Below are positions 48,717 to 59,316 of a DNA stretch of 64,000 nt, one piece after another. The position numbers were made by a program, and so were the translations under genes. Numbering within the stretch: the stretch's first letter is position 1; the number at the start of each line of letters is the position of its first letter. Under the pieces are notes generated by a model that did no database searches, was not told the origin of the DNA, and was given only the letters and a program-made list of their open reading frames with translations. The DNA comes from Cercis canadensis (lineage: Eukaryota; Streptophyta; Magnoliopsida; Fabales; Fabaceae), in assembly GCA_003255065.1 (NCBI GenBank), contig QAOA01007897.1, positions 315,874-379,873 on the forward strand, written 5' to 3'.

Positions 48717-51700
48717 TGTATTTTTATTTACTACTAAAACACATAATTTTTTTGACAAAATTATTATAAAAAACTCAAATAATTTTTTTTAAGTAAACTC
48801 TAAAATTACATTATTTTATTATACTTTACTTACTCAGTAATAACCATTCAAAATTTGATATGACTAGTCATTCTTAAATGTGTGACTATTAACTACTAGA
48901 TGATCATTGGTCATATAAAATTACAAATGCTCACTGATAATAAAATACAACTATATATTATGATTAAAATAAAATATAACTTAATAATATATATACGTAA
49001 TTTTTTTAATTTAAATTCCTTAACAATAATTTTTCTTTTCTCCCCCCACCAATCGCCATGACCATGATGACGTATCTACGTGCCTTAACAATTAACGAAT
49101 GCAGATCATCATCTGTTCCTATTTCATGTTTCCTTTTCTGTCCAACCAATGAAATGATGTGGAAAGCTTCCTTAAGTAAATCATAACAGTTATAACGTTG
49201 GAAGGAAATTGGTTTCAATAAAAATTGAGAGGAAAAAAGAAAAAAGATAGATGAGATAACTCAAACTGTCGGTGCACTGCTTCCTAGCCCGACCCAAACT
49301 GTGAGTTAGCTTCATCATCTGGGAATTGATCTTATAACAAAATAAGAGATCAAATCAAACACACTACAGCATTATGAACTAAAAGATAAGGGCTTAGCAG
49401 AACACCAAAAAATGATGGAGTTTCTATTATTCACATTAAACTATACTAATTAACTTGAAACTTTTGGGTTCGGATCTGAGTAATCACCATTGTTGACAGA
49501 ATATATCCACAAAAATCGCCACCTTAATGGCAACGACTATGGTGAACAAAATCATTGACAATGCCGAGTGGTCGATGTTCTTTTCTTTCTTTAGAAAAAT
49601 AAAATTTTACTGATTTAACGCCGTTAACTTGCAGGGTTAACTAATAATAACTAATAATTAATTAAAAAAACCGTCCACTTGTCATAATTTAACTGGTGAA
49701 ATAGAAAAGGGAACACCAAATGATGATAGATGATCCGCGTCCTACATTAACTTCCCTACGTACAATACGTTCTTCTTGTTGTGGAGGGGGTAGGGTAATG
49801 TTAGACATATTAGACTTTTCTTACTAAATTATATCATTATTATAGATTTAATTAAATTTATATTACAAAACAATTTGTGATCAAATAATATTAAAATTAT
49901 CTTTAAAATTTAAAATTATAATTAAAATAAATAAGTAAATGTATATAATCTTACTAATCCATCATTCCATTGTGATGAGAATGCGAGCGAGACAAACACT
50001 TGTCTTGGTGGAACTATGCGTAGGTTAATTTGAGGGCAAAGTTAGGAGTTCCAGCATTCATGGAAAAGCAAAACAATTCACCATGGTAACTCCCAACTCC
50101 CCAAATTATAGGAGACAAAAGAACATCATCTGTGATTCTGATCACCGCCCAGTGTCATTTCTCATTTGGCATCGTAACCTATCCCCCATGGGAAACGGTA
50201 CAGACACACGTAACTGTTTCTCTGCCCCTCTATTCATTACATCTACTCATCACCTATGAACCTAAGTTGTTAACACATTAGTAACGTTCTTTGTATTAAC
50301 TTTATATATTATTTTATATACATTTTTTCACATAATTAATATAATTATATTTGAACTGTACAGTAAATTTTGTGTACGACCTTTTGTGGCGTTAAATTCT
50401 CCATGTGATCCAACGCTACAGCTCAGAAGTGAAAACCAAATAATTAAACCAACAACATTATTCAAAAGGTTATTTGTCCAAGGCTCTTTTGGTCAAACTA
50501 TGGTACTTATAGTAGTGATTCGACCTTTGATAAGGATCATAATGGTCCTAGGTGCATCTGAATCTTGAATGGCTAGGTTCTACAAGTGATTGCAGCTAGC
50601 TTGTGGGAGACCACATTGAATTGGCTTGGTAGATTGAAGGAACAATTTTCCTGAATCTTGATGATCGACATAAATCTGGTTACAAATTAAAACTATGAAG
50701 ACCCAATTAAATAAGTACAGCAACATAAAAGATGACATGGCTTTGAACGAATTAATTAATGAACCCTAGAATGAAGGGGACCCTACCATGATCCATTCTT
50801 TAGTTTCAATAATTGAGAGTTGAGAACGATACTCGGGATTCGGGAACAAGAAACGCAAGCGCAAGCTAGCACACAGACGCTGCAATGCAAATTGTCACAA
50901 GACTTGTTTATAAGTATGATTCTATATATTAACGCAGTTTATGCTGCTGCTCCAGTCATCAATGTCATCTACGTATTACTTTTCAACGTTGAATTCACTT
51001 AGAAAGAGGATGAGTTTGAAACTGTAAAAGAGAGGAGGATATATATAATTAAGACCAAGTTTTTCTTGTAAAATTAGTATTCCATTTAGAAATTTTTAGA
51101 ACACCAAAATAATTAAATCAAATGTACTTTTATATATGTAGTATTTTTTTTTAAAAAAAAATCTATATAAATCCAACAAGTTGTGCTCATATGAATACAA
51201 ATGGTGTAGGACTTCCTCTTCAACGTACTTCACAAGTGATGGTGGCTCTCAATGGAACAAGATAAAGAATAAATCTCTACAATAATATAGAGTGGAGGAG
51301 AGAAGACCTAGTCTAAATATATGATGTTGATCTCACTAGCTCTCTGGTCACAGTTTATTGTAGGATTAGACTTAGTGACTTACACAACCAAACTGCTTGT
51401 AGTCGAGTGAAAATAAGGTTACTTTAAAGACATGAATTTTATGTTTGAATCCAAAATTATAACAAAAAATACAAAAAAAAAAAAAGACTTAGTGACTTAC
51501 ATTAACATCAAGGTTGCTTATATTAATTAGCCATCTACCTTGCACGTCAAATTAATCTTTTGATGGCGCAGTTTGCTCAATTAATGCAAGGGGTTTAGCT
51601 GGCAAACAATTATATTTGACTCTGAAATAAGCCTCCCATGTACAATGTATTATAATTTTCAAGAACGTCTTTTTCATTTACACTGTTATAGCTTTTCTTC

Positions 51701-51725
51701 AACGTCATCTTTATATCTCAATTAT

Positions 51726-51885
51726 AGAAAAGATTTTTATATGTATAACTTTACACTAACCATTTACAGAGAAAACTCAAGAGACGTACACAAATATAGG
51801 TATAACTTTATAGAAAAGTTGTATATGTATATCTTTACACTAATCATTCACAGCGAAAGCTGAACAGACGCACGCAAATATGTAG
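51726..51885 (+). repeat. Diverged tandem duplication, about 86 bp period
   Basis: AGAAAAG...TATATGTATA.CTTTACACTAA then ACAG.GAAA and GACG.AC.CAAATAT occur twice, at 51726 and 51812, with scattered substitutions. No N between copies, so it is a genuine older duplication. Confidence 0.65.
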
Positions 51886-52654
51886 AAGTGAATTTATTTT
51901 AGTTACAATGGAGAGCATAAAAAATATGTACTAATTTATTAAAACATAATGCAATGAGTCAGAAAATGAGAAGGAAAAATAAGCATATAACGAATTTCGA
52001 CGAGTGATATCAAATAACGTGTTAGTTGACATATGTATATATTTGAGAATAATTAATTAATTAATTCACATTTATAATCAAATGTCTAATTAACTTCATA
52101 TAAGTTAATTAGACCGTTGGGTTGCATGCATGTGTATCAAATGGCGGGCCTTCGCTTCAATAAAATAAAAGAATCATAGGTTTACGCGCGCGGACGCCAT
52201 GCAGAATCTCTCATATATCACTACAAGACTACAGTTACTTGTAAGTGACGTGACATCTCCTCATCAGCTTTTTTTTTTTTTTTTCATCANGTTACTTGTA
52301 AGTGACGTGACATCTCCTCATCAGCTTTTTTTTTTTTTGCTCATCAGCTGTTTTTAAGCACAATATCAAAGAATATCGCTTCACTTATCATTACTTTTCA
52401 CCATTTTAGCTTCAATTTAGTTTATAGCTTATACTTTTATTACATTTATTGATTTTTTTTGAAGGATCCAAATTCAATTCTACCTGCAAGTTTAGTAAGA
52501 TCTTTGTTCCGATCTAAAATTTTTTAATAAGAAATGTTGCATATATTATAGAAGAATATAGAAACGTAAATTTAGAACATTTAAATAATAAGAAACAAAA
52601 ACATACTATTCATCTGTGATTTTGATGAAAGTGTCCAAGCAAATGCTCATAATG

Positions 52655-52805
52655 TAAAGGCCAATTGGGTCGCAACTCAGTTAGTCACGAGGCCTCTCTT
52701 CAGGGGAGAGTTCTCGTGTTTGGGATTGGTCTCGATTAATCTCATTTTGCGACTGGACATCTTTATTCCATATGTTTGTATATGAGTGTGTGTGGATTAT
52801 TCTTT
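52655..52805 (+). mobile_element. Candidate tRNA-derived SINE
   Basis: AACTCAGTTAGTCACGAGG (52675) resembles a pol III A-box region. About 42 bases on, TCTCGTGTTTGGGATTGGTC resembles a decayed B-box (GTTCGAG changed to GTTTGGG by CpG loss). A TG-rich end (GAGTGTGTGTGG) follows, as in several plant tRNA-derived SINEs. No clear target-site duplication was seen. Confidence 0.4.
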
Positions 52806-52984
52806 GTTAAAGTTGACCAATCAAAAGTTATTTCCTTAACAATCCTTTCCTCTAACTCCTTTAGCACAAAGTGCTGATTCTCTTATTCACTAGCCAAGTA
52901 ATGCTCATAGTTTAAAGCCTCTCTCCATGCATCTTCTGCACAGCAAAAATACAATTTTTAATATAAAACACTTTGATTGTTATA

Positions 52985-53320
52985 GCACTATGTTATACTC
53001 ATTTCAGTTGAGTAAGTTCGGGTGAGATTCATTCAATAATTTTGGTGTCGTTGTGAATATTTTAAAAAAATTGAATCACTAAATATGTACTAAAAGATAT
53101 AATTTATTATAAAATATAAAAAATACACAATATAAAAAAATGTGTTAAAAAACTTTTTTAAATTTACGTTTTAGTATATTTTATTATATTATATTATATT
53201 ATTCTTATATTTTATAAAAAATTATGTATTATAACACATACTAAATAATTTAATTTTTTAAAATTTTTTATAATGATACAAAAATTACATTATAAATTTC
53301 ATTAAATCTCACTCAAAATA
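52985..53320 (+). mobile_element. Hairpin MITE-like element, family A copy 3
   Basis: Foldback AT-rich element. The left end (GCACTATGTTATACTCATTT ... AATAATTTTGGTGTCGTTGT) matches the reverse complement of the right end of copy 4. The inner arms carry the shared TATAAAATATAA and TATTCTTATATTTTATAAAA blocks. Borders approximate. Confidence 0.55.
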
Positions 53321-53559
53321 CTATTCAAAAAGAGTAAAATTGTGTTACCTTCTCCATACATATATAAACAAGTTCTATTAGATTGATAATTATTGGCCAA
53401 CGACGTTAATCTTTACCAATTCATCCAAGCCGAGGTGTATCCGTACGGAGAGCTCTGATCTGACTGCTTAAAAAGGCACCACGTCTGCACCACCGTACCC
53501 TTAATTTCTCAAATATTGACTCGTTGGACGTTTATTTTATCAAAAAAAGAAAAAAGTGA

Positions 53560-53870
53560 AGGGTAGGAAAGCGAAGGGCTAGGATGGGGACTTGACAGCG
53601 ATGTCGTGCAAAATCCACATTCGTCGAGGATCCTTCATCAAAATGTCCACAGAGTGCCACGTGGTTTAATCATGTTCTGCTTAGAGGGGTCATGTCATTG
53701 AAGCCGACATTGTTAACAGGCGTGCACGTGGGGCTCGCGCGGTTGGACTTGGAGGGACCTGACTTGGTTCCGGACGGATATTGTTTTCTTTTTTTTTTGA
53801 AAAAAAAATCCTCTCATGGAATCCGAAGATCCCGTCCGATTGACTAGAGTGCGGAATTCTCGTATGATGT
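53560..53870. promoter_or_regulatory. Isolated GC-richer patch with two G-boxes
   Basis: CACGTG occurs at 53658-53663, inside GCCACGTGGT (an ABRE-like core), and again at 53725-53730. The patch is clearly richer in G and C than its surroundings and lies between two family A hairpins. The nearest gene start (SETH3) is 1.8 kb away, so no target can be assigned. Confidence 0.35.
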
Positions 53871-54224
53871 TATAACGCATTCGCCACACAAAACAAAAAA
53901 GAAAAATAAGGCTTTTATTTTTGTCTAAAATGAAGAAATATTTATAGTATTTTTTTAGCTGAATTTTAATACAGAACATATAAATTATGAAAATGATATC
54001 AATATTACTTGATTATAAATTATTTAATATATCTTTTTTTTTCTTCCACTACACANCTACATATGATATGATTCATATAAAAAAAGAAAAATTATATGAT
54101 ATGATTATAGACCAAGTTCATTGAATAGTTATTTAAGTTATTGAATGTGCAATTAGGTGAGGGCTATGTTACCTTTCTTTTAAGAGTGGGTAGTACTACT
54201 TTATCCTTTTTATGTGAGGTTTTG

Positions 54225-54540
54225 GATGAGACTTACTGTGTAATTTTAGTATTGTTATAATGATCTCAAAAATTAAATTAATCAATATGTACTAGAATAT
54301 ATAGTTATTTATAAAATGTCAGGATGTCATAATATAAGAAAATATATAAAAAAGAAAATTAAAAAAAATTATTTCTTGACATATTTTTTTATATTATATT
54401 ATTCTTATATTTTATAAAAAGTTATGTATTCACACATTATAAATAACTTAATTTTTTAAAAATCTTTACAACAATAGTAAAATTATTAAGTGGATTCCAC
54501 TTAAACCCACCCAACTAAATTGAGGTAGCATAGTGCTCAA
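54225..54540 (+). mobile_element. Hairpin MITE-like element, family A copy 4
   Basis: The left arm (AATTTTAGTATTGTTATAAT ... TTATTTATAAAATGTCAGGA) pairs with the right arm (TTCTTATATTTTATAAAAAG ... CTTTACAACAATAGTAAAAT). The right end continues to GCATAGTGCTCA, the complement of the left end of copy 3. No coding capacity. Borders approximate. Confidence 0.6.
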
Positions 54541-55412
54541 CGTGTAATTAAACAGTCATTCTTTGCTTGTCCTCCTTTTTTTTTTTTTGTGTATTAGAGG
54601 TTCGTCAAGTCTGGGACTAAATGTCTTGGAAGGAAGGAATATTTTTACGTGAAATGTCAAACAAAAGGACTTAATGATTGCCACCATCTATTTTTTTACT
54701 AAATATGCTTACTTGGGCCTATTTGGGCCGTTTAACTTGACTTAATGCTCTAGTCTTACTCTCACTCTCAAGTTTAGTGCAACAAAGAAAATGCAATGTT
54801 GGTTTCAAAAATGGACCAACAAGCTAGAATATACTAATCCAACTACATCATGGACCCATGGCCTGAAAACTACATCATGGACCATGACCGGGGGAAAAAA
54901 ATCCACATCATGGACCTCGCTACCTAAACCCAAAACTTGAGCTGACAAATTTGTTGTAAAAAATAATCAAGAAAATGTGCCTTTCTATTTTAGCACCATG
55001 AAGGCCCAAAAGTACCATCCGCATTAAAGTCGTTGTATAAATTTTTGAAATAAATCCATAGTCAAAAAATAAAATATTTTTTTTAAGAATTTATTATTGT
55101 AAAATGTTAAAACTTAACATAAAACATTTAATAATGTTAAAAGAATATGCCTTTTATTTAGGTGTCTATCACATTGTGAGATGTTATTAATATACGTTTT
55201 AATGTTACGTGATTATTTAAGATATACATAATTATTAAATATAAATTACGTAATTACTTAGTTGAAAATAATTATTTATATACATACAATAACCTGATAA
55301 TGCCATAAATATTGTTATTATTTTATACTATGTGAATTGCCTCTACTTGAAAAGTATGTTTTTTCTCAATTTATGGAAAAAAAAAACTCAATTTTCTATT
55401 TAAGGCCGCAAA

Positions 55413-55595
55413 ATGGCTGCCACCGACACCAGCGTCCTCATCAATCGCTTCCTTCTCACCGCGAAAATTAACGGAATGTATCCTTCCAAGTTCCAAGTTA
55501 CCACGCCGCCATTTAATAAAAAGAAAAGAAAAAGAATACAACAAAGTCTTCCTTTCTTCACTCTTCTAAGTTTCATAAGCTTCACCATTGAATAA
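55413..55595 (+). promoter_or_regulatory. 60-codon open frame upstream of SETH3 (possible uORF)
   Basis: ATG at 55413 opens 60 codons (MAATDTSVLINRFLLTAKIN ...) ending 80 bases before the SETH3 start, just downstream of a TATTTAA element (about 55398). The first 35 codons have gene-like composition, the rest is Lys/Arg- then Phe/Ser-rich. It could be a long uORF, a separate small gene, or chance. I do not recognise the peptide. Confidence 0.3.
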
Positions 55596-55674
55596 GCTTT
55601 ACAAGTTTCTAGTCCCTCCCTCTTTCTCTCACATTCACAGAGGCATTGAGAAAAAGGGACCAAAGAAACTAGAA

Positions 55675-57888
55675 ATGGGTTCTCTGCCTCCTCCATTTTC
55701 AGATTCTCTATTGCCTTCACCATCCAAACAAGCCGTTGATCTAATTGACGAAACCACCCTCCTCAACCTCTTCAAATCGCAACAAAACCACCTCAATTTC
55801 TTCTTCAACAACATCGACCATTCCCAAACCCTAGCCTTCACTAAGACCCTCCTCAATTCTACCGGCACCATCTTCTTCTCCGGCGTCGGCAAATCGGGCT
55901 TCGTTGCCCACAAGATCTCTCAGACTCTTGTCTCGCTCGGTATCCGATCGGCATTCCTCTCCCCTGTGGATGCCCTCCATGGCGACATCGGCATTCTCTG
56001 CAATCGTGACATCGTCGTACTCTTCAGCAAGTCTGGTACCACCGAAGAGCTCCTGAGGCTTGCGCCGTGTGTGAAGGCCAAAGGGGCCTTTTTGATCTCG
56101 GTCACTTCTGTGGAGGCAAATGTATTGGCCGGTATCTGCGATATGAACGTGCATTTGCCTTTGGAGAGAGAATTGTGCCCCTTCGATTTGGCCCCCGTCA
56201 CTTCCACCGCCATCCAGATGGTTTTCGGGGATACCGTCGCAATTGCGCTTATGGCTGCCAGAAATTTGACCAAGGAGGAGTACGCTGGCAATCATCCCGC
56301 AGGCAAAATCGGCAAGAGTCTTATCTTCAAGGTGCCTCTAATTCTTTCTTGCTTTCTCTTTCATATAACCCTGATTTGCATTTTACTCCCAACTATCAAA
56401 TTCACATTCATGAAAATTTAATTAAAAAAAGAAGAGAAATTTATGAAGATTTCGATGATGACGTCTAGTTTTTAAATATTAGATCGAGTTAAAAAAGTCT
56501 GTCATTTTCTCTTTTACTTCAGAATCAGTTATGTGCACATTAGGTCGTTTATATGGGAGCAGAATTTTTTATGGGATTAGACTCTATGGACCTGCAGTCT
56601 TCAAGAAGTCAGAGTAAAAAAAAAATTGTTGACAGGGAAAAAGTCTTGATGGGCTACATTCTTATTTTATGGTCTTACGATATTATCTCTTGTCTTCTTC
56701 AAATGGACAGATTAAGAAAATTTTGTTGGAGAAGAACAGAACCTAAAGACTATGGAATCTAGATTTCATTAGTGAATTATGATATGAAGAGATCTCCATC
56801 ATCTGTTGATCTTAAATTTTAGTACACTCTTTTGCAGTAAAGTCAATCTTTTGTGTTCATGCATATTTTAAAGTAGGTTTGTGGTATCATGAATGAACGA
56901 CTAGTAATTATCCGCAGAGGAGTTCACCATTATTGTGTCCTTGGCTTTTTGATCTTGCCTTTCCTTTTTTCCTTTTTCTTGAGGTGAACATCACTGCTCA
57001 CCGGTGCATATTCTAGCGGCAAGTACAGGTTATTGAGAACGAATTGTATTTTGTAAATGTTTTTTTCCTTATATAAAGAAAACATTTCTAGCCTAAGGTT
57101 AAAAATGGGTCAAAGACATTTAAAAGAAAATATTGGTAATTGCATAATAACAACTATGTGCAGGTAAAAGATGTCATGAAGAAGCAGGACGAGCTTCCCA
57201 TTTGCAGGGAAGCAGATCTAATTATGGATCAGCTTGTGGAACTGACAAGCAAAGGATGCGGATGCCTGCTTGTTATAGATGAAAAACATCATCTGATTGG
57301 GACATTTACGGATGGTGATCTACGACGCACTCTGAAAGCTAGTGGAGAGGGCATTTTTAAGCTCACTGTGGGGGAAAAGTGCAACAGGTAAGAGGAGACT
57401 CCACATTCATCTGATATACTAATTTTATTATCATCACACACAAGTTGGCATATTTGATGTAATTTCTCAAAAATTTAAAGTAGCCTGCTGGTTTGGCTTT
57501 TGCACCCTCTAATGTAGGAAGTAAATGGGATTTTTTCTTTTTTTTTGTGGGAAATCTTAATTTTGCTTGGTCTGAGGTGGGAGTTTGGTCTTTAGGGGCA
57601 TTAAAAGACATGCATTTACACTGTTAACATCCCATGAATAATTAACAATATTTGAACACTGGTGCATGGCAGAAGATATGAACGCATGCATAGAGATATT
57701 TTCTGAGAAAATACTCTGTTTTGGATGTCAGGAGTCCAAAAATCATTGGTCCAGATGCAATGGCAGTGGAGGCCATGAAGAAGATGGAAGCACCTCCATC
57801 ACCTGTACAGTTTTTGCCTGTAATCAATGATGAAAATATCTTGATAGGGATTGTCACGTTGCATGGTTTGGTTTCGGCTGGGTTGTGA
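55675..57888 (+). CDS. SETH3: Arabinose-5-phosphate isomerase (SIS + CBS domains)
   Basis: Interconverts D-ribulose 5-phosphate and D-arabinose 5-phosphate, the first step towards Kdo, which plants place in the pectin rhamnogalacturonan II; the Arabidopsis orthologue SETH3 is linked to pollen function. Exons: 55675-56331 (219 codons), 57164-57387 and 57732-57888 (TGA), giving 345 residues, close to the usual size. The SIS domain is at about 55-205: [12 protein letters not shown] (68-79, substrate-binding Lys73), LHGD (101-104), [10 protein letters not shown] (116-125), and [12 protein letters not shown] near the end of exon 1 with the conserved His207. Two CBS domains follow, one starting [14 protein letters not shown] with [10 protein letters not shown], the second ending [13 protein letters not shown]. 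The ATG was chosen because [13 protein letters not shown] matches plant homologues. Exon 1 is markedly GC-richer than its surroundings. Confidence 0.94.
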
Positions 57889-59316
57889 TTGTATATAATT
57901 CTTCTTAGAGCCTTTTTCTATTTTCTTATTAGATTATTCTTTCTACTCGTTAAAATTTGTATCCACTCGCCTTCAAAGTGGGGTTCTCATGTTGTATTAT
58001 CACCTTAGCATTCTGAACAATATGAATTATTTTATTCCAAAAAATGTGGGCCTGATTTTGTTGCAGTATGCTGTATGTATTTATTTTTTTTTGTTACAAA
58101 AAGTTTAGGATAATGAGAGACTAGTATACTTTATGTATGAACTTCAAGAAGCAGGGACATTACCAATATTTACTTAGGTAGTATATATAATAAGATTAAA
58201 ATTTCGTAACATCCATCTCAAAAAGGAAAAAGAACAATTTTGGTTATCCTTAGTAACTTAAACTTTTCNTTATCCTATTTTAGTAACTTAAACTTTTTAG
58301 TCTTTTTTACTTAAAATGTACTATTTAGTTCCTTTGTATTTATAACATCTGCAATTTTAATTCTTTTGTCTAAGTCAAAATTTCTCAAGTCTAATTCAAA
58401 GTATAAAATTATTCGATTCATAATTTATTTAGATAGAAGAATTATGTTTTACAAATCTTCCCATAAAATTTAGCTAAATTCAATAGTAAGACTCAAACTT
58501 AAAATACCAAAATTGACAATTTTCATTTAACTGGAAATCTAAATTCATTCATCGTTAAATCGAGTTGAACTTTTGTAACATAGCTCTTCAATCTAAACGG
58601 TTGAATTATGAATCAAAAAAATTTACATTTTAAACTAGACTTAAGAAATTTTTGCTCAAAGATAAAAAAGACCAAAATTACACATTTATAAATATAGAAG
58701 AACTAAATTGTTCATTTTTAAACTAAAAGAATCAAAGAGTCCAAGTTATTATAATAAGAAGACAAAAATTACAATTAAGCCAAAATAAAATTATGCATCG
58801 GTAACATCTGGCGTATAAGCATATAAGCTTACTTTTGGTCCTACCAGTTACCCCAAGAAGAATGACTAAAAAAAATCTTAGGTTTGGATTCTTGAATACA
58901 TATTTACGAAAATAACTAATAATTACTCTTCATTATAGATTGTCGTCTTTGGCCACAGTATTTTTTTTTTTTGGAGGTAACAGAAGAAACCAAGAAAACA
59001 ACTTTTGGCGAATCTCAAGAGAAAACACCAAAATATCTCACAGAAGAGGAGAAAGCAACGGAAACGGGTTAAGTGGCGTTTCCGAATTTCCATTCCTAAC
59101 ACTATTCTATTGTTTAAGGTTCCAGGCTAGCCTAAAGTGATTATAGTCAACTAAAAGGGTTCACGGATGTATCACCCGCATACCCAGCACCTAACCTTCA
59201 TAATCACACAGAATAACATCACTTACCGACCAACATGTACACTCTCTTGTAATTTGTTTTGCTATATGAAAATTTGAGACATCAGCTTCTTTTGTACCGT
59301 TGGAAAAGCCAATATG
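57889..59316. other. Convergent intergenic region between SETH3 and the JmjC gene
   Basis: 3' UTRs of two convergent genes flank AT-rich DNA. An assembly N at 58269 separates two copies of a short segment (TTATCCT...TAGTAACTTAAACTTTT, 58244-58268 and 58270-58297). No gene seen. Confidence 0.55.

Larger units (their letters stand above)
41790..55674. other. 13.9 kb gene-free region between LSH and SETH3
   Basis: LSH 3' UTR to about 42300, then the most transposon-rich part of the window. It has family A hairpins (about 47156, 47680, 52985 and 54225), a family B hairpin (48507), a candidate SINE (52655), a GA microsatellite (45209), an 86-bp-period duplication (51726), two assembly N marks (52290, 54056) and an isolated patch with two G-boxes (53560-53870). 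Small open frames occur but none has a recognisable domain. The SETH3 promoter/leader begins near 55390. Confidence 0.55.

Noticed and set aside
49006-49218. 70-codon minus-strand frame in the gene-free region
   Set aside because: No family resemblance, no plausible splice partners, adjacent to low-complexity DNA.
52234-52340. Repeated TGACGTGAC element as paired bZIP sites
   Set aside because: The second copy lies across the N at 52290 and is probably an overlap artefact, leaving only one site.
55831-56295. Long antisense open frames (154 and 123 codons) opposite SETH3 exon 1
   Set aside because: Mirror images of the GC-rich SIS-domain coding sequence; the sense strand has clear domain motifs and splice phases.
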